In this document: one piece after another, positions 34,914 through 45,420 of the stretch
How the letters are laid out: every line of letters starts with the position of its first letter
Numbering within the stretch: position 1 is the first letter of the stretch
Assembly (NCBI RefSeq): GCF_011397635.1
Contig: NC_064764.1
Coordinates: forward strand, 38,228,777 to 38,292,776
Length of the DNA stretch: 64,000 bases
Reading direction: 5' to 3'
Origin: Epinephelus fuscoguttatus
Taxonomy: Eukaryota; Chordata; Actinopteri; Perciformes; Serranidae
The notes under the pieces: generated by a model
The model's input: the letters and a program-made list of their open reading frames with translations, nothing else
Databases searched by the model: none
Told to the model about the DNA's origin: nothing
Translations under genes and position numbers: made by a program

Positions 34914-37594
34914 TAAAGACAAAATATTCATTTTAACACACTGATTTAGCATCCTACTTATATGTAGGCAGGCTTTGTAAAGTTGTGCAAGTGTCAAAGA
35001 CATACAATCCTCCTGCTGGGGAATGAGGGAGCATTTTTCTCCCTGGTAACTTTGGTAAAACATTTTCATTACAAAAGAAGGAACATTTTAAAACATCTGT
35101 GTATTAAAGTGCACAAACACTGAACAAACACACATTCCTAAAAGCTAACAGAGGGCTGTACTGCATAGCCAGATTAGTGGGTTGGCGAGATATGTCTAGT
35201 CTAAAGAGTCTAAAAAGTTTTACATGTCACAGAAGTGGCTCTCTTTTAAGCTGACTACATCACAGTATTTACGCTACACAGCTAGCCTGGTTGGGAACAG
35301 TTGATGGTCAGAGTTTCAACATAAAATTGGTAAAAAACAACAAAAAAAATGCCTTTCACAACCCAACAATTTTGGAAACAGCATCACTCTGTAGTCATTA
35401 GTCAGTCTATGAGCGGTACAGATCCTGAGCTGAGGGAACATGTAATAACTGCAAATTTGACAGCTGTAATGTTAATGTTATATTAGTAATGCCACCGAAT
35501 GGAGCTGTGCAATAAGAGTAATGCTTGCTGTATATACCATGGCTTTTTTTCCCTCCACTGTAACTATCAGTGATACAGAAAATCTGAGCAAGTATATTCT
35601 GTCATTTTATGTTACTCTCACAGAACTGTGGTCCATTTCTTCACGTGGGCTCTAAAGTCTTCTTTAAAATCACAGGTAGCACATTAATAGTTTACCATAT
35701 TATTAATGAGTTCGTCACATTTCAGTGCAGTCCATCAGGAATGTGCGCTTCCGCATTGTGTTGCCACAACAGTTGAGCTAGGTTTGTCTCTTTCGCTGGG
35801 CAACAGTATTAATATTTTTCCTTGAGCCCTCTGCACTGGCACCTGTGCTGTGTGGCCTCTTTGAAATCAGTAAGGGCTGCTCCATAACTTCCTGTTGATG
35901 GTCCGCTTAGGTGACTTAAAACAGGGCAAAGAGGTAAGACAAGGTAAAGAAAACAAGAGTGGAGATTGACATAGAGCAGAAACACTGGGTTCCAGTAAAA
36001 GTGATGAAGATGATGTGCAGAGTGAGGGAGGCGGGGCATCCGAGTCCAACAGAGACAGAGAGAAAAAGGAGGAGAGGTAAGAGGTCATTTGGTTATATGA
36101 CTCAGATTTGTTCAGGAAGCGGTCAGAGCTGCAGCTCTCTGAAGATGGAGGAGCTCTGCTTTCCACAACTGCTCAACACCTCCTGCAGAAAGCCCACCTC
36201 TCCTTGGGCCAACTTTGTGCTCCTTAACATTGTGCTGTACTTTATCTCTCTGCTCACTGTGGCTCTTAACCTCCTTGTCATCATCTCAGTCTCCCACTTC
36301 AGGCAAAGATTAACTTAATTTACTGATGTCAACAGCTTTTGTAGATTAGAAGAACTGTCTTTGAGTTGGTACTGAATAATGTTGCACCTTGGAAATGTAT
36401 TTAAGACACATTTGACTTGTATTCTGCCCTTTTGCACAAATTTAACTGTGATTTTGACACCAGATATTGCAGTTAGATGTCCACATTTAACCATATTGAA
36501 ACTGCAGATGTTGTCGATCAGAAAACATTTCATTACATCTGTTGTTTTTACAACTGTTTTAGTCAATTAGATTTGGGGACTTGTTGGGTTCATGATGTTT
36601 TTCCTCTTTCTCTCCAGGCAGCTCCACACATCCACCAACATCCTCCTCCTTGCTCTGGCTGTCTCAGATTTTCTCGTGGGCCTCCTGGTGCTACCGGGAG
36701 AAATCCTGCTAAAAACATCCTGCTGGTTTCTTGGTGACCTCATGTGTTTGCTCTATAATTATGTGTCCTTCATCATTACGTCTTCTTCGATAGGAGACAT
36801 GGTGCTCATATCAGTCGACCGCTATGTGGCTATTTGTGACCCTCTGCATTACACCACCAGAGTCACTGTGAAAAGAGTTAAACTCTGTGTGTGTCTGTGT
36901 TGGCTCTGTGCTGTTTCTTACTGCAGTCTCTTGTTAAAGGATGACCTGACTCAACCAGGCAGGTATAATTCCTGCCATGGAGAGTGTGTGATTGTCATTA
37001 ACCAGACTGCAGGAGTTGTTGACCTTGTTGTAACCTTTGTTGTTCCCATTTCTGTCATTGTCGTTCTGTACATGAGAGTATTTGTTGTGGCTGTGTCTCA
37101 GGCTCGTGCCATGCGCTCTCACATCACAGCTGTCACTCTCCAGCTTTCAGTGAATCAAAAAAAAAAGAAATCTGAGCTGAAAGCAGCCAGGACTCTTGGT
37201 GTTCTTGTAATTGTGTTTCTAATATGTTTCTGCCCATATTACTGTGTCGCTCTTGCAGGTGATGCCTTGGTCAGTGCTTCAACTGCATCATTTGTGCTTT
37301 ATCTGTTCTATTTCAACTCATGTCTTAACCCCATGATCTATGCTTTGTTTTATTCCTGGTTTAGAAAAGCAGTGAAACTCATTGTCAGTCTTCAGATTCT
37401 GCAGCCTGGCTCCTGTGAGACCAACATACTGTAGAGAGGCTGTGGAGTGACTGAAATGAGGCCTGCTCCACCAAGGTTTTGAATTGAAAATCACAAAAAT
37501 TTAAGTAAAACCTCTCCATACAGTATGTAAGCAGTTGATGACAAAATTGTGCATTGCTCTACTCGGGGTCAGTTTCATGTAAGGATTGCAACTT
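34914..37594 (+). repeat. TAAR tandem unit D (truncated downstream)
   Basis: Shares the upstream flank and gene with units A-C but leaves homology about 160 bp after the stop codon (near 37594), so it has no LINE. It is the right-hand end of the A-D array. Confidence 0.85.
36145..37434 (+). CDS. Trace amine-associated receptor D (teleost class III TAAR), 324 aa
   Basis: Exon 1 is 36145-36302 and exon 2 is 36618-37434, with a 315-bp GC-AG intron that carries a small insertion right after the donor. Ser at 3.32, Asp188 (5.42), DRY and the TM7 fingerprint are present (NSCLNPMIYALFYSWF). It is a mosaic: the TM2 end (LPGEILLKT) and TM7 (SAST, LYLFYF) match TAAR E, while 3.29 Asn and the TM4 Cys155 match TAAR A. 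Private changes include P58S in the HTPTN motif, A87S, L104F (3.33), H182Q, I194V and an A-rich stretch giving KKKK in the third intracellular loop (residues 234-237). Intact. Confidence 0.93.
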
Positions 37595-37905
37595 ATTGCA
37601 CTATTTTGATAAAAGAAATATAATTATGACAAGTTTTGACAAAATACCTTTTTTGTCCTCACCTGTCTCATTATATAACTTGTGTATCTTTCCCTCCGCT
37701 GCTTCATTTTACAAGAAAGGAAAGTCAAAACAATACTAAGATGGAAGGAAACCTCAGAGCGGCCCTTCTTCGGAGGCCTGGTGCTGCAGTTGGTGACTTA
37801 AGACTCATCTATACTCCTATGTACAAAAACAGATACATCCATTTTATATTCTTGCCACAATTACTGATGCAATGATCTCACAGAAACATTTACTTGTACT
37901 GTACA
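37595..37905. other. Intergenic spacer after TAAR D
   Basis: AT-rich; two overlapping short ORFs (37554-37875) look accidental. Around 37861-37895 it contains ATGATCTCACAGAAACAT, also found near 56510, so it probably includes a dispersed repeat fragment. No gene seen. Confidence 0.5.
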
Positions 37906-38370
37906 CTTGTGATCTGATTGTTATATGATGGACAGCTACTCAGTGACTTTTTTGTATTTTATTCTTCTTACTGTGCGCTTGTGATCTGATTGTTAATTGA
38001 GGGACAGCCACTCATTGATGCTCATTACGCAGCTTATATCTTGTGCATTTATGATCTGATTGTTAATTGAGAATTTCCTTTATGCGCATATTTTTTACTG
38101 TTTACTGTCTTTCTTTATGTACACTTGTGATCTGATTGTTAATTAAGGGACAGTTACTCAGCGACTTCTTGCAAGTTTTTTCCTGCGCATTTATGATGTG
38201 ATTGTGAATTTTGAATTGGTACTTACTCTGCCCACTGTTGTTGTTGTTCTCAGTGCTTTTCTGTATATGCACTTGTGATCTGATTGGTAATAGAGGGACA
38301 ATTACTCAATAACTTTATGTTAAGTCTTTTCCTGTGCATTTATGATCTGATTGTTATTAGAAAATTTATC
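37905..38370 (+). repeat. Degenerate tandem repeat, period about 72 bp, seven copies
   Basis: The core GATCTGATTGTTAATTGAG recurs at about 37911, 37983, 38053, 38129, 38195, 38277 and 38344 (spacings 66-82 bp). Two subtypes partly alternate: one preceded by CACTTGT and followed by GGGACAG(C/T)(C/T)ACTCA, the other preceded by GCATTTAT and followed by AGAATTT-like sequence. This suggests a two-part higher-order unit of about 145 bp. Function unknown; a decayed minisatellite is the simplest reading. Confidence 0.75.
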
Positions 38371-38796
38371 TGCCCCCTTATGCACATGTTTTACTGTTGT
38401 TCACAGTGCCTTTTTGTACGAGCAGAATTTATTATGCATATGTATATCTATTTTTGGTGTATCTAGTGCTATTTTGCTGTGACACACTTGTTTAAGATTG
38501 TTGTATTGTTATTGTGTTTATTCTTTGCCTGTGAGATGGCACTACATTGTATGGCGGAAGTGTAAAGTGTTTTTCCACACATCTGCTTCGAGCGTACTTA
38601 AACGCCAGTTCCGTAACCTGAGTTACATACTGAAGAAGACTTCGTGAGACGTCTGTGTTTCTGGTACTGCCACCCAAGTTGGTTTATTAAATTTACCAAA
38701 AGGACATTTGTGAGTGCTGGCATGTTTCCCTTTTTTGCTGTTTTTGGCCATGCACCCTTCGAGGGGATTTATTTTGAGAGTGTTTGCTTCTTTTCT
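38371..38796. other. Spacer between tandem repeat and Rex3
   Basis: No gene seen. It includes a CTGAAGAAGACTTCGTGAGACGTCTG stretch split here as CTGAAGAAGAC and GTGAGACGTCTG, reminiscent of other fish repeats but not identified. The Rex3 open frame reads back into this spacer by chance, from 38714. Confidence 0.4.
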
Positions 38797-41010
38797 CTCC
38801 TCCGAGAACCGTCACCTTATCATGGTGGAGGAGTTTGAGTGCCCTAATGACCCTAGGAGCTATGCTGTCGGGTTTACCCCAGTAGACAAAAGGGTTGCTT
38901 CCCTGCGCCTTCGGGTCAGGGAACGGGTCCTGACTGTTGTCTGTGCTTATGCACCAAACAACAGTTCAGAGTACTCACCCTTTGTGGAGTCCCTGGGACG
39001 GGTGCTGGACAGTGCCCCAACCGGGGACTCCATTGTTCTGCTGGGGGACTTCAACGCTCACGTGGGCAATGACAGCGGGACCTGGAGGGGCGTGATTGGG
39101 AGGAACGGCCTGCCCGATCTGAACCCGAGTGGTGTTCAGTTATTGGACTTCTGTGCGGGTCGCAGTTTGGCCATAACTAACACCATGTTCAAACATAAGG
39201 ATGTCCATCGGTGCACGTGGCACCAGGACAGCCTAGGTCGCAGGTCAATGATCGACTTTGTAGTCATATCATTTGACCTGTGGCCATATGTTCTGGACAC
39301 TCGGGTGAAGAGAGGAGCAGAGCTGTCAACTGATCACCACCTGGTGGTGAGTTGGATCAGATGGTGGGGGAGGATGCCACGCAGACCTGGCAGGCCCCAA
39401 CGAACAGTGAGGGTCTGCTGGGAACGCCTGGCGGAAGAACCTGTCCAGATGATCTTCAACTCCCACCTCCAGGAGAGCTTCAACCACGTCCCGAGGGCGG
39501 AGGGGGACATTGAGTCTGAATGGGCCTTGTTCCGCTCTGCCATTGTTGAGGTGGTGGTTGCGAGCTGTGGCCGCAAGGCCGCTGGTGCCAGTCGCGGCGG
39601 TAATCCCCGAACCCACTGGTGGACACCAGAGGTGAGGGGAGCCGTCAGGCTGAAGAAGGAGGCCTACAGGGCATGGTTGGTCTGTGGGTCTCTGGAAGCA
39701 GCTGACGGGTACCGGCGGGCCAAGCGGAGCGCGGCGGCGGCAGTCGTGGAGGCAAAAACTCGGGCGTGGGAGGAGTTTGGTGAGGCCATGGAGAAAGACT
39801 ATCGATCAGCTCCAAAGAGGTTCTGGCAAACCGTCCGGTGCCTCAAGGGGGGAAGGCGGCAACTTGCTCACACTGTTTACAGTGGGGGCGGGGAGTTCGC
39901 CCAACCAGTCCACATGTGTTTTGTGGATTTGGAGAAGGCTTACGACCGTGTCCCCAGGGGCATCCTGTGGGGGGTGCTCCGGGAGTATGGGGTTGGTGGC
40001 CCCTTGCTAAGGGCCATCCAGTCCCTGTACCGAAGGAGCATGAGTCTGGTTCGCGTGGCTGGCAGTAAGTCGGACCTGTTCCCGGTGAAGGTTGGACTCC
40101 GCCAGGGCTGCCCTTTGTCACCGGTTCTGTTCATAACTTTTATGGACAGAATTTCTAGGCGCAGCCGAGTGGTGGAGGGTGTCAGGTTCGGTGATGGGAG
40201 AATCTCGTCCCTGCTTTTTGCGGATGACGTGGTCCTCCTAGCTCCATCAAACAGTGACCTCCAGCTCTCACTGGGGCGGTTTGCAGCCGAGTGTGAAGCG
40301 GCTGGGATGAGAATCAGCACCTCCAAGTCCGAGGCCATGGTCCTCAGCCAGAAAAGGGTGGATTGCCCACTCCAGGTCAGGGGGGAGGTCCTTCCTCAGG
40401 TGGAGGAGTTTAAGTATCTCGGGATCTTGTTCACGAGTGAGGGTAGGATGGAGCAGGAGATTGACAGGCGGATTGGGGCGCCAGCAGTGATGCGGGCGCT
40501 TAACCGGTCCGTTGTGGTGAAAAGGGAGCTTAGCCAGAAAGCGAAGCTCTCGATTTACCGGTCGATCTTCGTTCCAACCCTCACCTATGGTCACAAGCTC
40601 TGGGTAGTGACCGAAAGAATGAGATCGCGAATACAAGCGGCCGAAGTGAGTTTCCTCCGCAGGGTGGCTGGGATCAGCCTTAGAGATAGGGTGAGGAGCT
40701 CGGACATCCGGGAGGGACTCGGAGTAGAGCCGCTGCTCCTCCACATCGAGAGGAGCCAGTTGAGGTGGTTCGGGCATCTGGTAAGGATGCCTTCCGGATG
40801 CCTCCCTTGGGAGGTGTTTCGGGCATGTCCAACCGAGGAGACTCGGGCCGCCCCAGGACACGCTGGAGGGACTACATCACCCGGCTGGCCTGGGAACGCC
40901 TCGGGTTCCCGCGGAAGAGCTGATGGAAGTGGCTGGGGAGAGGACTGTCTGGGCTTCCTTGCTGAGGCTGCTGCCCCGCGAATTCCCGGACCCGATAAGC
41001 GGAGGACGCA
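38797..41010 (+). mobile_element. Rex3 (RTE-clade LINE), internally deleted but with a 782-codon open frame
   Basis: The open frame 38714-41062 has endonuclease motifs [10 protein letters not shown] (GDFN) and STDHHLVV (SDH), then reverse transcriptase motifs [13 protein letters not shown] (A), [14 protein letters not shown] (B), [12 protein letters not shown] (C), [14 protein letters not shown] (D), [12 protein letters not shown] (E), and the C-terminal domain. Two parts are missing: the N-terminal endonuclease motifs ([12 protein letters not shown] runs directly into [11 protein letters not shown]) and about 150 residues between YSGGGE and FAQPVHMCF (near 39896), which removes the first reverse transcriptase motifs. 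The reading frame survives both joins. A frame change near 40835 alters the last 70 residues. At about 40104 the sequence matches, from memory, the published Rex3 PCR primer site. It is inactive. Confidence 0.88.
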
Positions 41011-41078
41011 TTTAGCACGCAGTACGAGCACAGTGCTTCTTTCCTACCTCAGAAGCATTTGAAATGATGACAACTCTC

Positions 41079-41178
41079 NNNNNNNNNNNNNNNNNNNNNN
41101 NNNNNNNNNNNNNNNNNNNNNNNNNNNNNNNNNNNNNNNNNNNNNNNNNNNNNNNNNNNNNNNNNNNNNNNNNNNNNN
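41079..41178. other. Assembly gap (100 N)
   Basis: Exactly 100 Ns, usually a placeholder for unknown length. It follows the Rex3 end and precedes unique sequence, so the real distance between TAAR D and E is not known. Confidence 0.99.
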
Positions 41179-41495
41179 CCATGATCTCTGCTGTGGGAGC
41201 CATCAGTGGAGCTGAAACAGATGAAAAATGAAGGAAAAGGCCAGCAAACAAGTGCACAAAAGATAGTCCAGGAGATATGCTGAAGTGACTGTCCGAGTAC
41301 AGGGAGCAGTGGAGACCCTAAACCCTACACGCCAGCGGTGAGAAAGCAGATTTCAGCTCAGGGAAATAGTGGAGCATATTGGTTGGAAGACTTACCACCA
41401 AGGGCCCGAAATGGGCCCGCTGCAGGTGAATCAGCACTGGTAAGTCGATCATGTATATACCTATGCATATACGTTAGCTTTATATTAGTGATGCC
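41179..41495. other. Spacer before the large hAT element
   Basis: No gene seen. The last about 20 bases (GCTTTATATTAGTGATGCC) match the TAAR F upstream flank at about 57345, so the TAAR E unit begins here and is then split by the hAT. Confidence 0.5.
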
Positions 41496-42422
41496 TAGGG
41501 TTGGGTACCATTCATAATTGCAGTGCCGCCCATCAATCAGTGCTTCAGGTAAAATCAATACAGCGCCCTGCTGCGAGAGGGAGTACACAGTGCTCTGGCT
41601 ACACAGGCACACAGAAGGACATGAAATGCTTTATAGTGTGGCCATACTGTGCGCGCCTCTCTCTTTCTCTCTCCTTCTCGGATCTGCTGGTCCCCCATGG
41701 TGGCTGTGGCCTGGTGTGTCGGGCTTTGTGCAGGTGTGGCGGAGCTGGCGTGGCTGTGTTGTAGTGCTTGCTGGTGTGTCTGCCATTGAGGCGCACGTTT
41801 CCTCTCGCAGCACACAGGTAAGGTGCACAGCACTGTTTCCTTCTCCCATTTAATGTGCCGGATTGCGTAATGGTGACACGATCTCCCTCCTGACGCAGTG
41901 TGGCAGACTGCTGGTGGCATGCGGCTGGGTTTGCCCTGCTGGGAGCCCTCCTGGGTGCGGTTGTCTCTCCGGGTGGTAAGTCGGCGTTGTCCGCCTCTTT
42001 TCTTTTTGATCTGTTTCTCCGCTCCCGGCTGATTGTAGTTATTTTGTGCCGCAGCCCTAGAGTATCTCTCCTCTGCCCCTCCGTGAGGCTGTGCCGGTGA
42101 GGCTCGAAGTGGTTGAATCTACTGCCACCGTTTACTGGACGGCGCTGCTGTTTTGGCTCTGCTCTTTAATTCGTGGCCTGTTTTGGAATCTCCTGGACCG
42201 GTCTCGGTCCTTGGGTTGTGTGGCGCTGTTTGGCCCGTGACTCTGCGTGGCCATTTAGCTCCTCATTGAGCTGGCGTCTGGACTTGCAGTGCCACTAGCG
42301 GCTATTGATTTAACTGACCTCATGTTTATATGATTTATTTTGTATGTAAATTTGTTGAGTTTATTATTATGTCTAATGGTATTTTGGTTCCTTGTTTGTT
42401 TTTTTTACTTACTTCATTGTTG

Positions 42423-42467
<45 letters not shown>

Positions 42468-44271
42468 TGTGTGTGCATGTGTGTGCATGAGCATTAGCAT
42501 GTACGCGTTTTAAAGCAGCTGTTTGTTCGCTGTGGGCCTGTTTTAATTCTCCCTTTCCTTGTGGACAGGTGCTGCGGGCCCAAGGCGGCGACCCAATCCC
42601 TGGTGGCGGGTTTTGTTCACAGATCCTCAGTTGTGTGTGTGTGCGGTGCCACGGGTGTTTAATTTACTTTCTCCTCCTCCTTGATTTTGGTTCTGGTCTG
42701 CCATGGTAAGCCCCAGCTCTGTCCACTCGTCCATTCACTCCCCTTTTTTGGCCCAAGTGCAGTCATTGCATGTAACAGCTGGAATTTATTGATTGTTGTG
42801 GAAATAAAATTACTGGTATATTTTCTATAAGCCGTCTCTTGCCCTGTGGTAATTTCGAACCTTGTGCGACCTTCAGCATTGTTAGAATTAACTATTTCTG
42901 GGGGCGCAACTCCCCTGGTGGCGTTGTCTGGCAACAAATCTTTTTCCACCCTCCACTTGCCACACCTGTATTTGATATTAATTTTTATATCAATGACAAA
43001 AACAAATCTGTGTGCCTAAATTCTTACATTCTTACATGTATCTCAGCATAGCAAGTTGGAAGAAGACATATTCTGCCATATATGAAAAGGGGAAACTCTC
43101 TGGAATCTGGCAATATAAGAACCATGATGGTGGGACATTCTGTCACTTCACAGCTGTCCAAAACATGTGGTTTGTGCCAGGCGGACATGATTGCCAGTAT
43201 TTTTTCATTATTGCAAGAAATTCCATTGACTCATTCACAAGTCAAAAATGTGTTTTATCTGAAAGAAACATGCAATATTTACATCTAAGATCATAGAAAA
43301 ATAGTCAACCAAGTGCAATGATGTCCTCCAAGATAATATTTGCCACTTTGTTTGCAGTTAAAAAAAAAAAAAAAAAAAAAAAAATTGGGCAATGTATATG
43401 GTGACTACAGCCCTGTCATGTATGCATTAATTAGGCTGCAGTTGTCTGGGTGCACAAAGGTGAAGTGGCTGGTCTTGTCATACAAAGTTTGATGGAGTGT
43501 CAACTGGACAATATGGAGATATTTGCATCTTGAAAGCCGGACTACAAATGTGGATAGACAGGGAGAAACACACGCAAGCCTAAGACGTGGTAAGATACGA
43601 TATTCCTCACTATATGAAGTGACTGATAACAAGATCTGTATAATGGGCTGTAAAGAAATTTGTCAAGTTTTTATTTTGTAGACAATTGATCTGTATTTAG
43701 AGTGTGATGGGATGACAGCACAATGATGTGTGTGGTCCTGCGCTTTCATGTGATATGCGTGGCATTTCTGTGCGAGCCTGCGTTCGCGAGTAATCCATCC
43801 AAGAGTAATGTGTGTGCAAAGCTGTATGAAAGCTCTGTTAAACATCATTTTATTGTAATTTTTCGCTGGGAAAATACTGGATTACCGACAAGTGCTTGGC
43901 CTTGTCGGAAAGCTACAATTCTGCTGTTTACGCTGACATGCGTGGCTTCTCGCTATGACGCACGGTCGCGGAGAAAATCCACAGAGAAGAACGGGTGTGA
44001 ATTTGGACGCACTATGCGTTGTTCGGGCCCATAGTCTAAACTTCTCAGTTTCAACATTTTATTGAGAACATTTAGGGACAGTGCTGCAGGTTAACTTTTG
44101 TCTGCACATTGTTTTTGTCACCATTGTTGCTGAGTCTGAGGTGCAAGTCATGCGCTGTCGCTGCGCCTCCGAAATTTGGCACCGTTTCATTTTAAGTGAA
44201 TCGGTACTCGGTAGTACCGACGTGAATCGATACCAAGTACAAAAAGTACCGAGTTTCGGTACCCAACCCTA
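41496..44271. mobile_element. Large non-autonomous hAT-like element, 2776 bp, with perfect 8-bp target duplication
   Basis: Starts TAGGGTTGGGTACC (41496) and ends GGTACCCAACCCTA (44271), perfect 14-bp inverted ends. GTGATGCC flanks both sides (41488-41495 and 44272-44279). The uninterrupted site is visible upstream of TAAR F at about 57353 (TTAGTGATGCCACTGAATG). No hAT transposase is readable; the ORFs inside (41501-42100, 42659-43296, 43723-44034) match nothing I know. It contains a (GT)n tract at 42427-42476 and an A-rich run at 43361-43384, so other elements may be nested in it. It is specific to the E unit. Confidence 0.85.
42427..42476. repeat. (GT)n microsatellite
   Basis: About 50 bp of GT dinucleotides with two interruptions, inside the large hAT element. 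Confidence 0.95.
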
Positions 44272-44369
44272 GTGATGCCACTGAATGAAGCTCTGCAATG
44301 ACAGAAGTGCTTACTGTATATATATTGCTTTTTTTCTTTCCGCCATGGCAACCATGGCAAGAATATTGT

Positions 44370-44957
44370 GTCAATTTATTTGTGAGGTTGTTGTTACTCT
44401 CACTATACTCTGGTCCATTTCTTCATGCTGGCTCTAAAAGAAGCCTTCTTTAAAATCACAGGTAGCACATTAATGGTTTACCATATTATTAAAAGGGAAA
44501 GCAGAGCTAAATGATAAACAAATATGGCACCACACCGGTAAGGTAAGACAACACGTTTACATGTCGTTTTCTATATGTTCTCTGACATTTATCCTAACGA
44601 TATGAGGCGGTCTTTGTGGAAAAAAAAGCTTGTTTAGTGGACTAACTTTGCACTTGAAGGTTGCCCGTTCACTTACGTTTTAACAGGTCTGACGCTACTA
44701 TGCGCCCCGGCTGTATCTAGGCTAACGGCTAACATGCTAACTATTATTTTTATGTCACTAGTCACTTGAAACAAATTTCGGACGATAGAAGACGGGTTGA
44801 AATAAACTGAAATTTGTCAATTGTCAATTTGTCAATTTATTTGTGAGGTTGTTGTTCCTCTCACTATACTCCGGTCCATTTCTTCATGCTGGCTCTAAAA
44901 GAAGCCTTCTTTAAAATCACAGGTAGCACATTAATGGTTTACCATATTATTAATGAG
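44370..44957 (+). repeat. Direct duplication of about 125 bp flanking about 325 bp, upstream of TAAR E
   Basis: GTCAATTTATTTGTGAGG to ACCATATTATTAA occurs at about 44370-44494 and again at about 44826-44957 with few differences. TAAR F has one copy (about 57467-57590). The sequence in between (44495-44820) is absent from F and is bounded on the right by a short AATTTGTCAATTGTCAATTTGTC reiteration, split here as AATTTGTCAATTG and TCAATTTGTC. This is either an insertion with an unusually long target duplication or a tandem duplication followed by insertion. Confidence 0.7.
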
Positions 44958-45420
44958 TTCGTACAAACAGTGCATGAGAGCAGCCTGTCACATTTCACTG
45001 CAGTCCACCAGGAATGTGAGCTTGTGCATTGTGTTGCCACAACAGTTGAGCTAGGTTCATCTCTTTCGCTGGGCAACAATATTAATATTTTTCCTTGAGC
45101 CCTCTGCACTGGCACCTGTGCTGTGTGGCCTCTTTGAAATCAGTAAGGGCTGTTCCATAACTTCCTGTTGATGGTCCGCTTAGATGACTTAAAACAGGGC
45201 AAAGAGGTAAAGAAAACAAGAGTGGAGATTGACATAGAGCAGAAACACTGGGTTCCAGTAAAAGTGATGAAGATGATGTGCAGAGTGAGGGAGGCGGGGC
45301 ATCTGAGTCCAACAGAGACCGAGAGAAAAAGGAGGAGAGGAATTTCAAAAGCTTAAGATGTATTTTGGTTATATGACTCAGATTTGTTCAGGAAGCTGCC
45401 AGAGCTGCAGCTCTCTGAAG

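Noticed and set aside
37905-38370. A CRISPR-like array, considered because of regular spacing
   Set aside because: Eukaryotic context, degenerate repeats, and spacers that are themselves related; it is a tandem repeat.
38714-41062. The 782-codon ORF as a host gene
   Set aside because: It contains LINE endonuclease and reverse transcriptase motifs of Rex3 type, and related fragments occur elsewhere in the window.
42100-42960. A possible LTR-like segment inside the large hAT (AATAAA followed by GGGGCGCAACTCCCC-type sequence)
   Set aside because: No paired repeat, no defined ends and no coding part; not enough to call a family.
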